NCBI GenBank assembly: GCA_947303535.1
Contig: CAMYYQ010000118.1
Location: 1 to 5,297 of the forward strand
Source of the DNA: an uncultured Ruminococcus sp.
GTDB lineage: Bacteria; Bacillota_A; Clostridia; Oscillospirales; Ruminococcaceae
Reading direction: 5' to 3'
DNA: 5,297 nucleotides
The notes beneath the pieces were generated by a model, which was given only the letters and a program-made list of their open reading frames with translations, did not search any database and was not told the origin of the DNA. Shown here in pieces: positions 1-5,297 of the stretch. Every line of letters starts with the position of its first letter. The first letter of the stretch is position 1. The position numbers were made by a program, and so were the translations under genes.

Positions 1-24
1 GCCTTTAGGCGTTAGCTATTAGCC
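1..24 (-). repeat. Inverted partner array of the same 7-base unit
   Basis: Read on the minus strand from 24 to 1, the units are GGCTAAT, AGCTAAC, GCCTAAA and a partial GGC, the same family of 7-mers as at 80-111 but in opposite orientation. The array may continue beyond the left edge. The two arrays could pair into a long imperfect stem; the first full unit of each is perfectly complementary. Confidence 0.8.
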
Positions 25-30
25 AATGTG

Positions 31-43
31 TCGCCTTCGGCGA
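31..43. repeat. Short GC-rich hairpin between the arrays
   Basis: TCGCCTTCGGCGA is a perfect inverted repeat with a 5-base stem (TCGCC/GGCGA) and a 3-base loop. It is followed by an AT-rich stretch holding the 8-base palindrome ATTTAAAT (47-54). On the minus strand, the direction of the operon, no run of T follows the hairpin, so it does not look like a standard intrinsic terminator. Confidence 0.7.
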
Positions 44-63
44 ATAATTTAAATATTGTGAGC

Positions 64-86
64 GTTAGCGAACTCTTTCGGCTAAT
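64..86. repeat. Imperfect hairpin adjoining the 7-base array
   Basis: GTTAGCGAA (64-72) can pair with TTCGGCTAAT (77-86), with one bulged base and a G-T pair, around a 4-base loop. The 8-mer GCGTTAGC at 62-69 is also present at 9-16, which ties this hairpin to the left array. On the minus strand it is followed by GCTCACAATATTTAAATT, which is AT-rich but not a T-run; a role in RNA 3'-end formation or stability is possible but unproven. Confidence 0.5.
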
Positions 87-111
87 GCCTAATGGCTAAC
101 GGCTCATGGCT
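80..111 (+). repeat. Tandem array of a degenerate 7-base unit (GGCTAAT)
   Basis: The units read GGCTAAT, GCCTAAT, GGCTAAC, GGCTCAT and a partial GGCT, that is about 4.6 copies with one or two changes in each. The array lies just downstream of the last gene of the operon. No coding explanation is seen. Confidence 0.85.
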
Positions 112-144
112 GTATTACATAATGTTTTTCTTCCCTATTTAAAT

Positions 145-405
145 TTACAGGTATGTTTTGCGGAATTTCCGTATGCTGAGTATCAGCATGAGAAGTCCAA
201 GTGCTATTATTACTATTCCGCCGGGGACTGTCTTTTTCAGTGTCCAGATACCTGCAATGAATATGCAGACGAAGAAAGCCGCAAAAAACAGTATTGTCAG
301 ACCTATTAGGATATAGCGTAAAGGCTTTGGTACTTTTGGGCTCTTGCTTGCTTCGTAAATGATCTCCATTATAAGTACAACGACCAGTCCGAAAATATGC
401 TCCAT
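145..405 (-). CDS. Unrecognised small membrane protein (86 aa)
   Basis: I do not recognise this family. It has a short hydrophobic N-terminus (about 3-17), a basic loop KSPKVPKPLR (21-30), a strong membrane segment at 31-53, a short turn with LKKT, and a third segment at 61-78 followed by the basic tail RKFRK. Charge placement fits N-terminus outside, loop 1 and C-terminus inside. The ATG lies 4 bases after the preceding stop, and AGGTGA (410-415), which includes that stop codon, serves as its ribosome binding site, so translation is almost certainly coupled. It is the last gene of the operon visible here. The opposite-strand open frame at 106-309 overlaps it but has a Cys/Tyr-rich, shadow-like composition. 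Confidence 0.75.
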   Translation of the reverse strand: MEHIFGLVVVLIMEIIYEASKSPKVPKPLRYILIGLTILFFAAFFVCIFIAGIWTLKKTVPGGIVIIALGLLMLILSIRKFRKTYL

Positions 406-409
406 AACA

Positions 410-934
410 TCACCTGTCTTTCAGCAGCTGATATACCGAGATGACAAAATCGGTAATTATCACAGCTGATATGGTTATACCTGCGCCGACGCATACGGGC
501 TTCGGCAGCTTTTCACTGAGCTTTCCCGAAAGAGGGTGGAGCACATAGAAATATGCCACGGCAAGAAGTCCGAATATGGCACTTGATATAAGGCTCGACC
601 TGTCAAGTATGGAGAAATACCAGTTGTGATAAGTCCAGAACTGCTTGTGGAATAAAAATTCCAGCAGGTATGCAGAACCAAGCTCAAACAAGGTCGTTAC
701 CACAAGAGCGAAGATGAAGATGAAAAACGGATTGCGTTTTTTTCTCAGCATAGCCAGAAGAATGAACGCACCCACTGAATATATGGGGACTATGGGCAGA
801 TGAAGTATACCTCGGTTCTCAAAATAGTGATACATCGCCCATGTGATGCCCACCTCATACAGCCAGCCGATGAAGCCTGCGGCTGCGAACTCAAAAACAT
901 ATCGGAAAAAATTCCGTGAAATATCTTTTTTCAT
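410..934 (-). CDS. Divergent CmpB-type (PF06541) putative ABC-transporter membrane protein
   Basis: This 174-residue protein resembles the family annotated as putative ABC-transporter type IV / CmpB, common in Clostridia. Matching elements are GFIGWLYEV (20-28), ENRGILHLPIVPIYSVGA (39-56), FELGSAYLLEFLFHKQFWTYHNW (83-105) and the helix beginning SSAIFGLLAVAYFYVLHPL (117-135). From memory of the family, the usual NRG-x-L-x-GP-x-x-PIYG, W-DYS and GRI motifs are altered here to LPIVPIYS, WTYH and DRS, so this is a divergent member. About five membrane segments are expected (12-33, 47-63, 69-93, 114-133, 148-169), with the basic N-terminus and the KKRN and GKLSEKLPKP loops inside. Despite the family name no ATPase partner is encoded in the window, so transport is not established. 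The start has GGAGGG (944-949) with a 9-base spacer, the clearest ribosome binding site in the membrane half of the operon. Confidence 0.78.
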   Translation of the reverse strand: MKKDISRNFFRYVFEFAAAGFIGWLYEVGITWAMYHYFENRGILHLPIVPIYSVGAFILLAMLRKKRNPFFIFIFALVVTTLFELGSAYLLEFLFHKQFWTYHNWYFSILDRSSLISSAIFGLLAVAYFYVLHPLSGKLSEKLPKPVCVGAGITISAVIITDFVISVYQLLKDR

Positions 935-951
935 GTAATTATGCCCTCCAC

Positions 952-1362
952 TTAGTCAAAAATAGGATAAAAGCTGTAGAGGAGCAATGGCATTGCTGCG
1001 CAGATACAGAAAGCTGCAAGGTAAGCTCTGCCGAGCTTGGGACTTGATGCTTTGATAAGTGACATTAAGACAAGCTCTATGATAGCAAGAACGCCGTAAT
1101 AGCCCAGTCCGACCGTGAACAGGAGTCCCACAGCCACCTCGCCGTAATACAGTATCCTGCGTACAGTTTCTGTATCTTCCGATACTGCACTATTAGTCAG
1201 GTTTGCAGCCAGTATGATAAGCGTTGTGAAAAGAGGCGGAAGTGTCAGGATAATCTGAGCGATACCGCATTTTTTCTCCTTTTTACCGTGATTTGTCATG
1301 GATATCACAGCAAGTATCAGCAGAAGCAGCGGAACAGTATATACAATGATTATTTTTATCAT
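952..1362 (-). CDS. Unrecognised four-helix membrane protein (136 aa)
   Basis: I do not recognise this family. Four hydrophobic segments are visible at about 4-22, 33-54, 76-100 and 113-131. Loop 1 (HGKKEKK) and loop 3 (IKASSPKLGR) are basic, and loop 2 (SEDTETVRR) carries the acidic residues; by the positive-inside rule both ends would face outside, with loops 1 and 3 in the cytoplasm. There is no catalytic motif, signal peptide cleavage site or metal-binding cluster. The ATG at 1362 follows the YccF stop by 15 bases, but only AAAGG about 12 bases upstream resembles a ribosome binding site, so it is probably translated by coupling. That it is real is supported by its place in a tightly packed operon, by membrane-type composition over the full length, and by the properly spaced gene after it. 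Confidence 0.8.
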   Translation of the reverse strand: MIKIIIVYTVPLLLLILAVISMTNHGKKEKKCGIAQIILTLPPLFTTLIILAANLTNSAVSEDTETVRRILYYGEVAVGLLFTVGLGYYGVLAIIELVLMSLIKASSPKLGRAYLAAFCICAAMPLLLYSFYPIFD

Positions 1363-1377
1363 AATACAGCCCAGCCT

Positions 1378-1737
1378 TTACTTTACCTCAGCACCAAACG
1401 GCATGAGAGCAAGCTTTGCAAGCTTGAACATCTGCACACCGAATGGTATACCGATAAAGGTGATACAAAGCACCAGACCGATAGCTGCGAATTCTATAGC
1501 CATGACAAGACCGCCGAATATGAGCCACAGCAGATTTACGAGAAAGCTTACAGTGCCTCCGCCGTATTCAACGTTTTTGCCGAAAGGCATGAAGGAAAGA
1601 TGTGCCATTTTGAAGCACTGCTTGCCGATAGGTATGCCGACTATGGTTATACACCACAGCAGCCCTACCAGACACCAGCTGAGACCGCTCCAGAATCCGC
1701 CGAAGATGAACCATAAAAGATTGCCAATACATCCCAT
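1378..1737 (-). CDS. yccF: YccF family inner membrane protein with two tandem repeats
   Basis: This 119-residue protein is built of two copies of the YccF domain (PF03733). The copies are spaced exactly 62 residues apart: NLLWFIFGG (6-14) matches NLLWLIFGG (68-76), ITIVGIPIG (30-38) matches ITFIGIPFG (92-100), and LSFMPFG (47-53) matches LALMPFG (109-115). Each copy carries hydrophobic stretches, so the protein is integral to the cytoplasmic membrane. Two-copy architecture is normal for the family. The molecular function is unknown. The ATG at 1737 lies 18 bases after the flavoprotein stop; the best ribosome binding site is AAAGGGG at 1749-1755, with a rather long 11-base spacer, so translation may partly rely on coupling from the upstream gene. 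Assignment to the family is firm; the role in this operon is not known. Confidence 0.92.
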   Translation of the reverse strand: MGCIGNLLWFIFGGFWSGLSWCLVGLLWCITIVGIPIGKQCFKMAHLSFMPFGKNVEYGGGTVSFLVNLLWLIFGGLVMAIEFAAIGLVLCITFIGIPFGVQMFKLAKLALMPFGAEVK

Positions 1738-1755
1738 AATATCATTTACCCCTTT

Positions 1756-2973
1756 TTACATATTCACTGCCGCAGTATAGGCAGTAGAAAAAGCTATCTG
1801 CAAATTGAAGCCGCCTGTGTAAGCGTCAACGTCTATGACCTCGCCTGCGAAGTAAAGACCGCTCACAAGTTTTGACTCCATAGTTTTCGGATCAATTTCC
1901 TTTACAGATATCCCGCCGCTTGTGATGATAGCTTCATCAATAGGGCGGAACCCCGATATCCTTACAGGAAAAGCTTTGATAAGCTCACCGAATTTATGAC
2001 GCTGCTCCTTTGTTATGCCGTTTATCTTCTGCTCGGGAGATATTCCCGAAAGCCTTACCATAACGGGTATCAGCTTTGCAGGGAGCAGCTTTCTGATACC
2101 GTTCTGGAAATCACGGTTGAGATTTTCTGCGAAGTCGCGCTGTATCCTTGCATCGAGCTGCTCGGGAGACAGTGCAGGCTTCAGGTCTATGAGCAGCCTG
2201 TAGCGATCAGGCCGCATATCCCTTATATGTGAGCTTGCGCTCAGTACCAGCGGACCCGATACCCCGAAATGCGTAAACAGCATCTCACCAAGCTCGCTGT
2301 ATATTTTTTTGTCTTTGTCGAAAAGATTAAGTGTTACATTCCTCAGTGATAGTCCCATCATCTCCGCGCAGTATTTATCGGGAGAGGTGAGGGGGACAAG
2401 GCTCGGTTTCAGCTCCGTCACTGTATGTCCAAGCTCCTGCGCCAGAGTATATCCGTCACCTGTAGAGCCTGTGGCAGGGTAGGACTTTCCTCCGCAGGCT
2501 ATCAGCACCGCAGCCGAGCGGTATTCCTCACCGCCTGCCTTTACGCCGCAGACTGCACCGTTTTCCGTGAGTACCTTCGTGACGCGCTTCTGTATGACCT
2601 TGACGCCGAGCTGTTTCATTTCATGTGCCATAGCGTCAGCGATATCGTTGGCATTGTCGCTTACGGGGAATACCCTGTTCCCACGCTCTGTTTTCAGCGG
2701 TACGCCAAGCTCCTCGAAGAAGCTCATGGTACATTCGGCATCGAAGCTTGCAAAAGAGCTGTACAGAAACCTCGGATTTACGGGGATATTCTTCATATGC
2801 TCCTCAGAGGAGCTGTTGTTGGTCACGTTGCAGCGCCCCTTTCCCGTTATGCGCAGCTTTCTGCCCAGCTTTTCGTTTTTTTCGAAAACCATAACGGACT
2901 TTCCGTATCTGGCGGCTGTAACAGCTGCAAAGCAGCCTGCTGCACCGCCGCCTATAATAATGATATCAGTCAA
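1756..2973 (-). CDS. HI0933/YhiN/BaiN-type FAD-dependent oxidoreductase
   Basis: This 405-residue flavoprotein has the usual length and all the landmarks of the HI0933-like family (PF03486). The N-terminus is a Rossmann FAD/NAD-binding motif, IIIIGGGAAG (4-13), ending in the acidic VFEK (29-32). The family signature KLGRKLRITGKGRCNVTN is at 35-52. ACGGKSYPATGSTGDGY (159-175), LFTHFGVSGP (232-241) and the C-terminal FAD-contacting TSGGISVKEIDPKTM with GLYFAGEVIDVDAYTGGFN (351-390) follow. Relatives include E. coli YhiN and the BaiN protein linked to bile acid metabolism, but family members are widespread and the substrate is not predictable, so no symbol is given. It should be cytoplasmic. The start is TTG at 2973: GAGG sits 5 bases upstream, and the next Met (28) lies after the GxGxxG loop. 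The start overlaps the DUF3006 stop by 8 bases, indicating coupled translation. Confidence 0.94.
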   Translation of the reverse strand: MTDIIIIGGGAAGCFAAVTAARYGKSVMVFEKNEKLGRKLRITGKGRCNVTNNSSSEEHMKNIPVNPRFLYSSFASFDAECTMSFFEELGVPLKTERGNRVFPVSDNANDIADAMAHEMKQLGVKVIQKRVTKVLTENGAVCGVKAGGEEYRSAAVLIACGGKSYPATGSTGDGYTLAQELGHTVTELKPSLVPLTSPDKYCAEMMGLSLRNVTLNLFDKDKKIYSELGEMLFTHFGVSGPLVLSASSHIRDMRPDRYRLLIDLKPALSPEQLDARIQRDFAENLNRDFQNGIRKLLPAKLIPVMVRLSGISPEQKINGITKEQRHKFGELIKAFPVRISGFRPIDEAIITSGGISVKEIDPKTMESKLVSGLYFAGEVIDVDAYTGGFNLQIAFSTAYTAAVNM

Positions 2974-3196
2974 TTTTTCCTCTTTTATCAGTTTTGTTCA
3001 TAAGCCTTTTAAGCCGCTTTTTTGTGCGTTCCCGTCTTTGCTCTGTGGCAGCTGTATCCACGGTCCAAGAGCCGTCATAGACGAGTACATCGCCCTCGGC
3101 TGCATTTTCGGGGAGCAGGCTTCGCTCAACATTTATCATACCGTCGTCTGTTTCAAGTACAGCGAGATTTCCTTCAAATCTGTCAATGATTATCAT
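2966..3196 (-). CDS. DUF3006 family small protein
   Basis: This 76-residue protein begins MIIIDRFEGNLAVLE and continues with VERSLLPE (23-30) and EGDVLVYDG (34-42), the pattern of the DUF3006 family (short beta-rich proteins that begin with an IDRFEG-like strand). The C-terminal third is strongly basic (RRERTKKRLKRLMNK, 54-68), which could contact nucleic acid or another acidic partner (inference). The ATG at 3196 overlaps the TGA of the MBL gene as ATGA and has AAAGGAA 6 bases upstream (3203-3209). A longer form from 3262 is possible on paper, but its first 22 residues are only the other-frame reading of the MBL 3' end. Family members commonly follow stand-alone ComEC-like MBL genes in Firmicutes, so a shared function is likely, though the biochemical role is unknown. 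No signal peptide or membrane segment is seen. Confidence 0.85.
   Translation of the reverse strand: MIIIDRFEGNLAVLETDDGMINVERSLLPENAAEGDVLVYDGSWTVDTAATEQRRERTKKRLKRLMNKTDKRGKID
2979..2982 (-). promoter_or_regulatory. Ribosome binding site for the TTG start of the flavoprotein gene
   Basis: Minus-strand GAGG, in the context AAAAGAGGAAAAA, stands 5 bases before TTG at 2973. Together with the GxGxxG motif only a few residues downstream, it decides for the TTG start over any internal Met. The site lies within the last codons of the DUF3006 gene. Confidence 0.75.
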
Positions 3197-4203
3197 TCCG
3201 CGTTCCTTTCGGGAGTGAGTGACAGCTTCTTGCCGTCGGACTCTATGACTATAGTTCCGCATACGTCAGTGCGGTAGATATGGTCTGTGTACTCTTTCAG
3301 CCTTTTTATGGTACTGTCAGCAGGGTGACCGTAGGGATTTTCCCTGCCGCAGGAAATAACAGCTATCTCGGGACGTATAACTGCAAGGAGATCGGCGGTC
3401 GATGAGTAAGCACTTCCGTGATGACCTGCCTTGTAAACATTGACCTTGCCGACTTTTTCGGCTTTCAGCATCTGAGCCTCTTCTTCGGCTTCCGCATCGC
3501 CTGTCAGCAGGAACGAATTACTTCCGTGATACAGCATAAAGCTTATGGAATAATTGTTTATATCCTCCTGAAATGTACCGTCGGGAGCTATTATCTCCGC
3601 CCTTGCGTCGCCTATATTTATGACCCTTCCCACATTTGCGGCAGTTACAACGGTCTCTCTGTCCTCACAGGCATCAAGGAATCTGTCATAGAACATGGCT
3701 GTAGGCAGTTGTTCCTCGGGCATTATCGGTATCATTATTTCTCCCACATCAAAGGTCTCGATGATGCGGTACATACCGCCCATATGGTCTGAGTGAGGGT
3801 GAGTAGCTATAACGTAGTCCAGCCGCCCGATGCCGAGTTTTTTCAGATACTTTACTACCTGAGCCGATACCGCATCTTCACCGCAGTCAACAAGCATAGT
3901 AGTGCCGTTTGCAGCTATGAAAGTGCAGTCGCCCTGTCCAACGTCAATGAAGTGGACTTCAAGAATATCCTTTGCAGGAAATGTATGTGCAGGTTTGCTC
4001 CAATAGTGTCGGCAGGCAAATATGATAATGCCGACTACGAGCAGAAAGCCGATGAACTTTAATGTTTTTTCTTTCCGTGCGGAGCGTTCTTTTTCCCGTT
4101 CCTCTGCGAGTTCCCGAAGGTACTGTTTTTGCTGCGCATTGAGCTTGTATTTCTCTCCTGCTGCTTCGACGAAGCTTTCCGTGTCTTTGAAGTATTTTGC
4201 CAC
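3193..4203 (-). CDS. Membrane-anchored ComEC/Rec2-like metallo-beta-lactamase-fold hydrolase
   Basis: This 336-residue protein matches the C-terminal MBL domain of the competence protein ComEC, without its competence and channel domains. Residues 1-47 are charged and probably helical, 48-66 form one membrane segment, and about 80-330 are the MBL fold. Visible motifs are HFIDVGQGDC (84-93), LVDCG (104-108), the metal-binding THPHSDH (H135, H137, D139, H140), LLTGDAE (232-238), KAGHHGS (258-264), NPYGHP (289-294) and a final YRTDVCGTI. All core metal ligands are present, so it is probably an active metallohydrolase; related domains act on nucleic acids or phosphodiesters, but the substrate here is unknown. 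The Lys/Arg-rich stretch before the helix suggests N-in, catalytic domain outside. The start is GTG, supported by a strong ribosome binding site and by an in-frame TGA 9 bases upstream; the next Met (103) would lose the membrane anchor and the first motif. It is coupled to DUF3006 by an ATGA overlap. Confidence 0.92.
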   Translation of the reverse strand: MAKYFKDTESFVEAAGEKYKLNAQQKQYLRELAEEREKERSARKEKTLKFIGFLLVVGIIIFACRHYWSKPAHTFPAKDILEVHFIDVGQGDCTFIAANGTTMLVDCGEDAVSAQVVKYLKKLGIGRLDYVIATHPHSDHMGGMYRIIETFDVGEIMIPIMPEEQLPTAMFYDRFLDACEDRETVVTAANVGRVINIGDARAEIIAPDGTFQEDINNYSISFMLYHGSNSFLLTGDAEAEEEAQMLKAEKVGKVNVYKAGHHGSAYSSTADLLAVIRPEIAVISCGRENPYGHPADSTIKRLKEYTDHIYRTDVCGTIVIESDGKKLSLTPERNAE

Positions 4204-5297
4204 GACTTGTCACCGCCTTTTCGGGGAGTATTGTTCTTTCCGCGGTTATCGCCCTCGATGAGGCATTTTGGCGACGAGCCTATGAGGTCGCGCCGTCCAG
4301 CGGCCTTCAGGGCTTCCAGGACTATCTCCCTGTTCTGGGGGCGGAAGTATTGCAGCAGAGCTCGCTGCATAGCCTTTTCCTTGGGAGTTTTCGGCACGTA
4401 CACCTTTTCCATGGTATACGGGTCGAGCTCCGTATAGAACATAGCCGTTGAGATAGTACCGGGAGTAGGGTAGAAGTCCTGCACCTGCTCGGGGCGTATC
4501 TTGTTTTCCTTGAGGAAAAGAGCTAAGTCGATAGCTTCATTGAGAGTGCTTCCGGGGTGTGAGGACATGAGATAGGGAACGAGATATTGCTCTTTTCCCA
4601 TACCCTTTGTTATTTCATAAAAACGCTTCTGGAAGCGTTTGTAGGCTTCAATATGGGGCTTGCCCATTTTGTCAAGGACTACCGCCGAACAGTGTTCGGG
4701 AGCGACTTTGAGCTGACCGCTTACGTGGTGCATGATAAGCTCGCGCATGAATTCATCGTCCTTGTCCTCGATGAGATAATCGTAGCGTATACCCGAGCGG
4801 ATAAACACCTTTTTCACGCCCTTGACCTTGCGTATTTTTCTCAGCATTGAGAGATATTCCGTGTGATCGACTTTAAGTGCGGGGCACGGATTTGGAGCAA
4901 GACACTTCTTGCCCATGCAAAGTCCTTTGGTTATCTGCTTATCGCAGGACGGGCGGCGGAAATCAGCGGTCGGACCGCCAACATCGTGTATATATCCCTT
5001 GAAATCGGGCATCTGAGTAATTCTTTCCGCTTCTTTAAGTACCGATTCAACGCTTCTTACGGTTATACGTCTGCCCTGATGCAGAGCGATCGAGCAGAAA
5101 TTGCAGTAACCGAAGCAGCCACGGTTGTGGGTGATCGAGAAGCGTACTTCCTCGATACCGGGAACACCGCCTAAAGCCTCGTAGGACGGGTGGATAGCAC
5201 GGGTATAGGGCAGGGAGTATATGTGGTCAAGTTCCTCGGTGGTGAGACTGTAAGCAGGTGGAGTCTGAACCAGCATCATCTTGCCGTGACGCTGTAT
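4059..5297 (-). CDS. ygiQ: YgiQ family radical SAM protein (C-terminal 412 residues; N-terminus beyond window)
   Basis: The frame stays open to the right edge, reading IQRHGK just before the first in-window Met (5279), so the gene is cut by the window and that Met is not the start. Numbering from it, the radical SAM cluster motif CxxxCxxC is C55, C59, C62 within NRGCFGYCNFC, which should bind the [4Fe-4S] cluster that cleaves S-adenosylmethionine. A second set of cysteines, C112, C121, C126 and C132, could hold another metal site (inference). Further family landmarks are GYIHDVGGPTADF (96-107), KVAPEHCS (191-198), YLMSSHPGST (236-245) and DFYPTPGT (268-275). Full family members are roughly 600-750 residues, so about a third or more is missing. 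The family's reaction is unknown; it is probably cytoplasmic. After about residue 345 the protein becomes a Lys/Arg/Asn/Ser-rich tail, the last 48 codons of which overlap the next gene in another frame. Family assignment is firm. Confidence 0.93.
   Translation of the reverse strand: MQRHGKMMLVQTPPAYSLTTEELDHIYSLPYTRAIHPSYEALGGVPGIEEVRFSITHNRGCFGYCNFCSIALHQGRRITVRSVESVLKEAERITQMPDFKGYIHDVGGPTADFRRPSCDKQITKGLCMGKKCLAPNPCPALKVDHTEYLSMLRKIRKVKGVKKVFIRSGIRYDYLIEDKDDEFMRELIMHHVSGQLKVAPEHCSAVVLDKMGKPHIEAYKRFQKRFYEITKGMGKEQYLVPYLMSSHPGSTLNEAIDLALFLKENKIRPEQVQDFYPTPGTISTAMFYTELDPYTMEKVYVPKTPKEKAMQRALLQYFRPQNREIVLEALKAAGRRDLIGSSPKCLIEGDNRGKNNTPRKGGDKSWQNTSKTRKASSKQQERNTSSMRSKNSTFGNSQRNGKKNAPHGKKKH
4210..4220 (-). 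promoter_or_regulatory. Ribosome binding site that fixes the GTG start of the MBL gene
   Basis: Read on the minus strand this is AAAGGCGGTGA, one mismatch from the ideal AAAGGAGGTGA, followed by a 6-base spacer and GTG at 4203. Its last three bases, TGA (4210-4212), are a stop in the MBL frame, so translation of the MBL protein cannot begin further upstream. The site lies inside the coding region of the radical SAM gene. Confidence 0.85.

Larger units (their letters stand above)
145..5297 (-). other. Single eight-gene transcription unit (inferred operon)
   Basis: Eight consecutive minus-strand genes are separated by at most 18 bases or overlap, and no stretch between them could hold both a promoter and a terminator. 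The likely promoter is upstream of the radical SAM gene, outside the window. Four junctions (radical SAM/MBL, MBL/DUF3006, DUF3006/flavoprotein, CmpB-type/86-residue protein) have stop and start overlapping or within 4 bases, which favours translational coupling. The co-transcription is inferred from layout only. Confidence 0.75.

Noticed and set aside
1..111. CRISPR array
   Set aside because: The repeat unit is only 7 bases, degenerate, without spacers, and in two opposing orientations.
106..309. Plus-strand open frame of 67 codons rich in Cys and Tyr
   Set aside because: It is antisense to the 86-residue membrane protein, whose start has a ribosome binding site and a tight operon position. 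The Cys/Tyr content is what antisense of such DNA can give.
1298..1780. Plus-strand open frame of 160 codons
   Set aside because: It is the antisense of the YccF gene; the two YccF repeats on the minus strand explain the coding signal.
2966..3262. Longer 98-residue form of the DUF3006 protein starting at 3262
   Set aside because: The extra 22 residues are the other-frame reading of the MBL 3' end, have no family resemblance, and the ATG at 3196 has both a ribosome binding site and an ATGA overlap.
2567..3277. Plus-strand open frame of 236 codons
   Set aside because: It lies antisense across the flavoprotein, DUF3006 and MBL genes, whose families are clear, and its own product shows no recognisable motif.
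4010..4062. Possible lipobox (IFAC, C64) in the MBL protein
   Set aside because: The cysteine lies at residue 64 after a long charged N-terminus, too far for a normal lipoprotein signal peptide, and the stretch is better read as a simple membrane anchor.
3193..4203. Full ComEC competence channel gene or a broken remnant of one
   Set aside because: The protein has its own start, ribosome binding site, single membrane anchor and complete MBL domain; it is a known stand-alone architecture rather than a truncated ComEC.

Overview
The window looks like chromosomal DNA from a Gram-positive anaerobe of the Clostridia, most likely a Ruminococcus-type member of the Oscillospiraceae. The reasons are the gene families present (a clostridial-type YgiQ radical SAM protein, a stand-alone ComEC-like metallo-beta-lactamase protein followed by a DUF3006 protein, and a CmpB-type membrane protein), the purine-rich ribosome binding sites, the use of GTG and TTG starts, and moderate GC content. 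The taxonomic assignment is inference from gene content; there is no rRNA or marker gene here.

Every supported gene lies on the minus strand, so the window is read from right to left. The order is: the C-terminal part of a YgiQ family radical SAM protein (runs off the right edge), a membrane-anchored ComEC-like MBL hydrolase, a 76-residue DUF3006 protein, an HI0933/BaiN/YhiN-type flavoprotein, a two-repeat YccF membrane protein, an unrecognised four-helix membrane protein, a divergent CmpB-type (PF06541) membrane protein, and an unrecognised 86-residue membrane protein. Junctions are a 145-base overlap, a 4-base overlap, an 8-base overlap, then gaps of 18, 15, 17 and 4 bases. No internal promoter or terminator is evident, so this reads as one polycistronic unit whose promoter lies beyond the right edge.

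The unit falls into two halves: soluble or surface enzymes upstream (radical SAM, MBL, flavoprotein) and four small integral membrane proteins downstream. A common pathway cannot be deduced from the sequence. The best-supported functional pairing is MBL with DUF3006, which are translationally coupled here and belong to families often found side by side.

The left edge (1-144) is non-coding and holds the most unusual DNA structure: two arrays of a degenerate 7-base unit (GGCTAAT) facing each other in inverted orientation, with a small GC hairpin and an AT palindrome between them. It looks like an intergenic repeat or a small palindromic element downstream of the operon. I see no strong evidence for a new defence, toxin or mobile system in this window.
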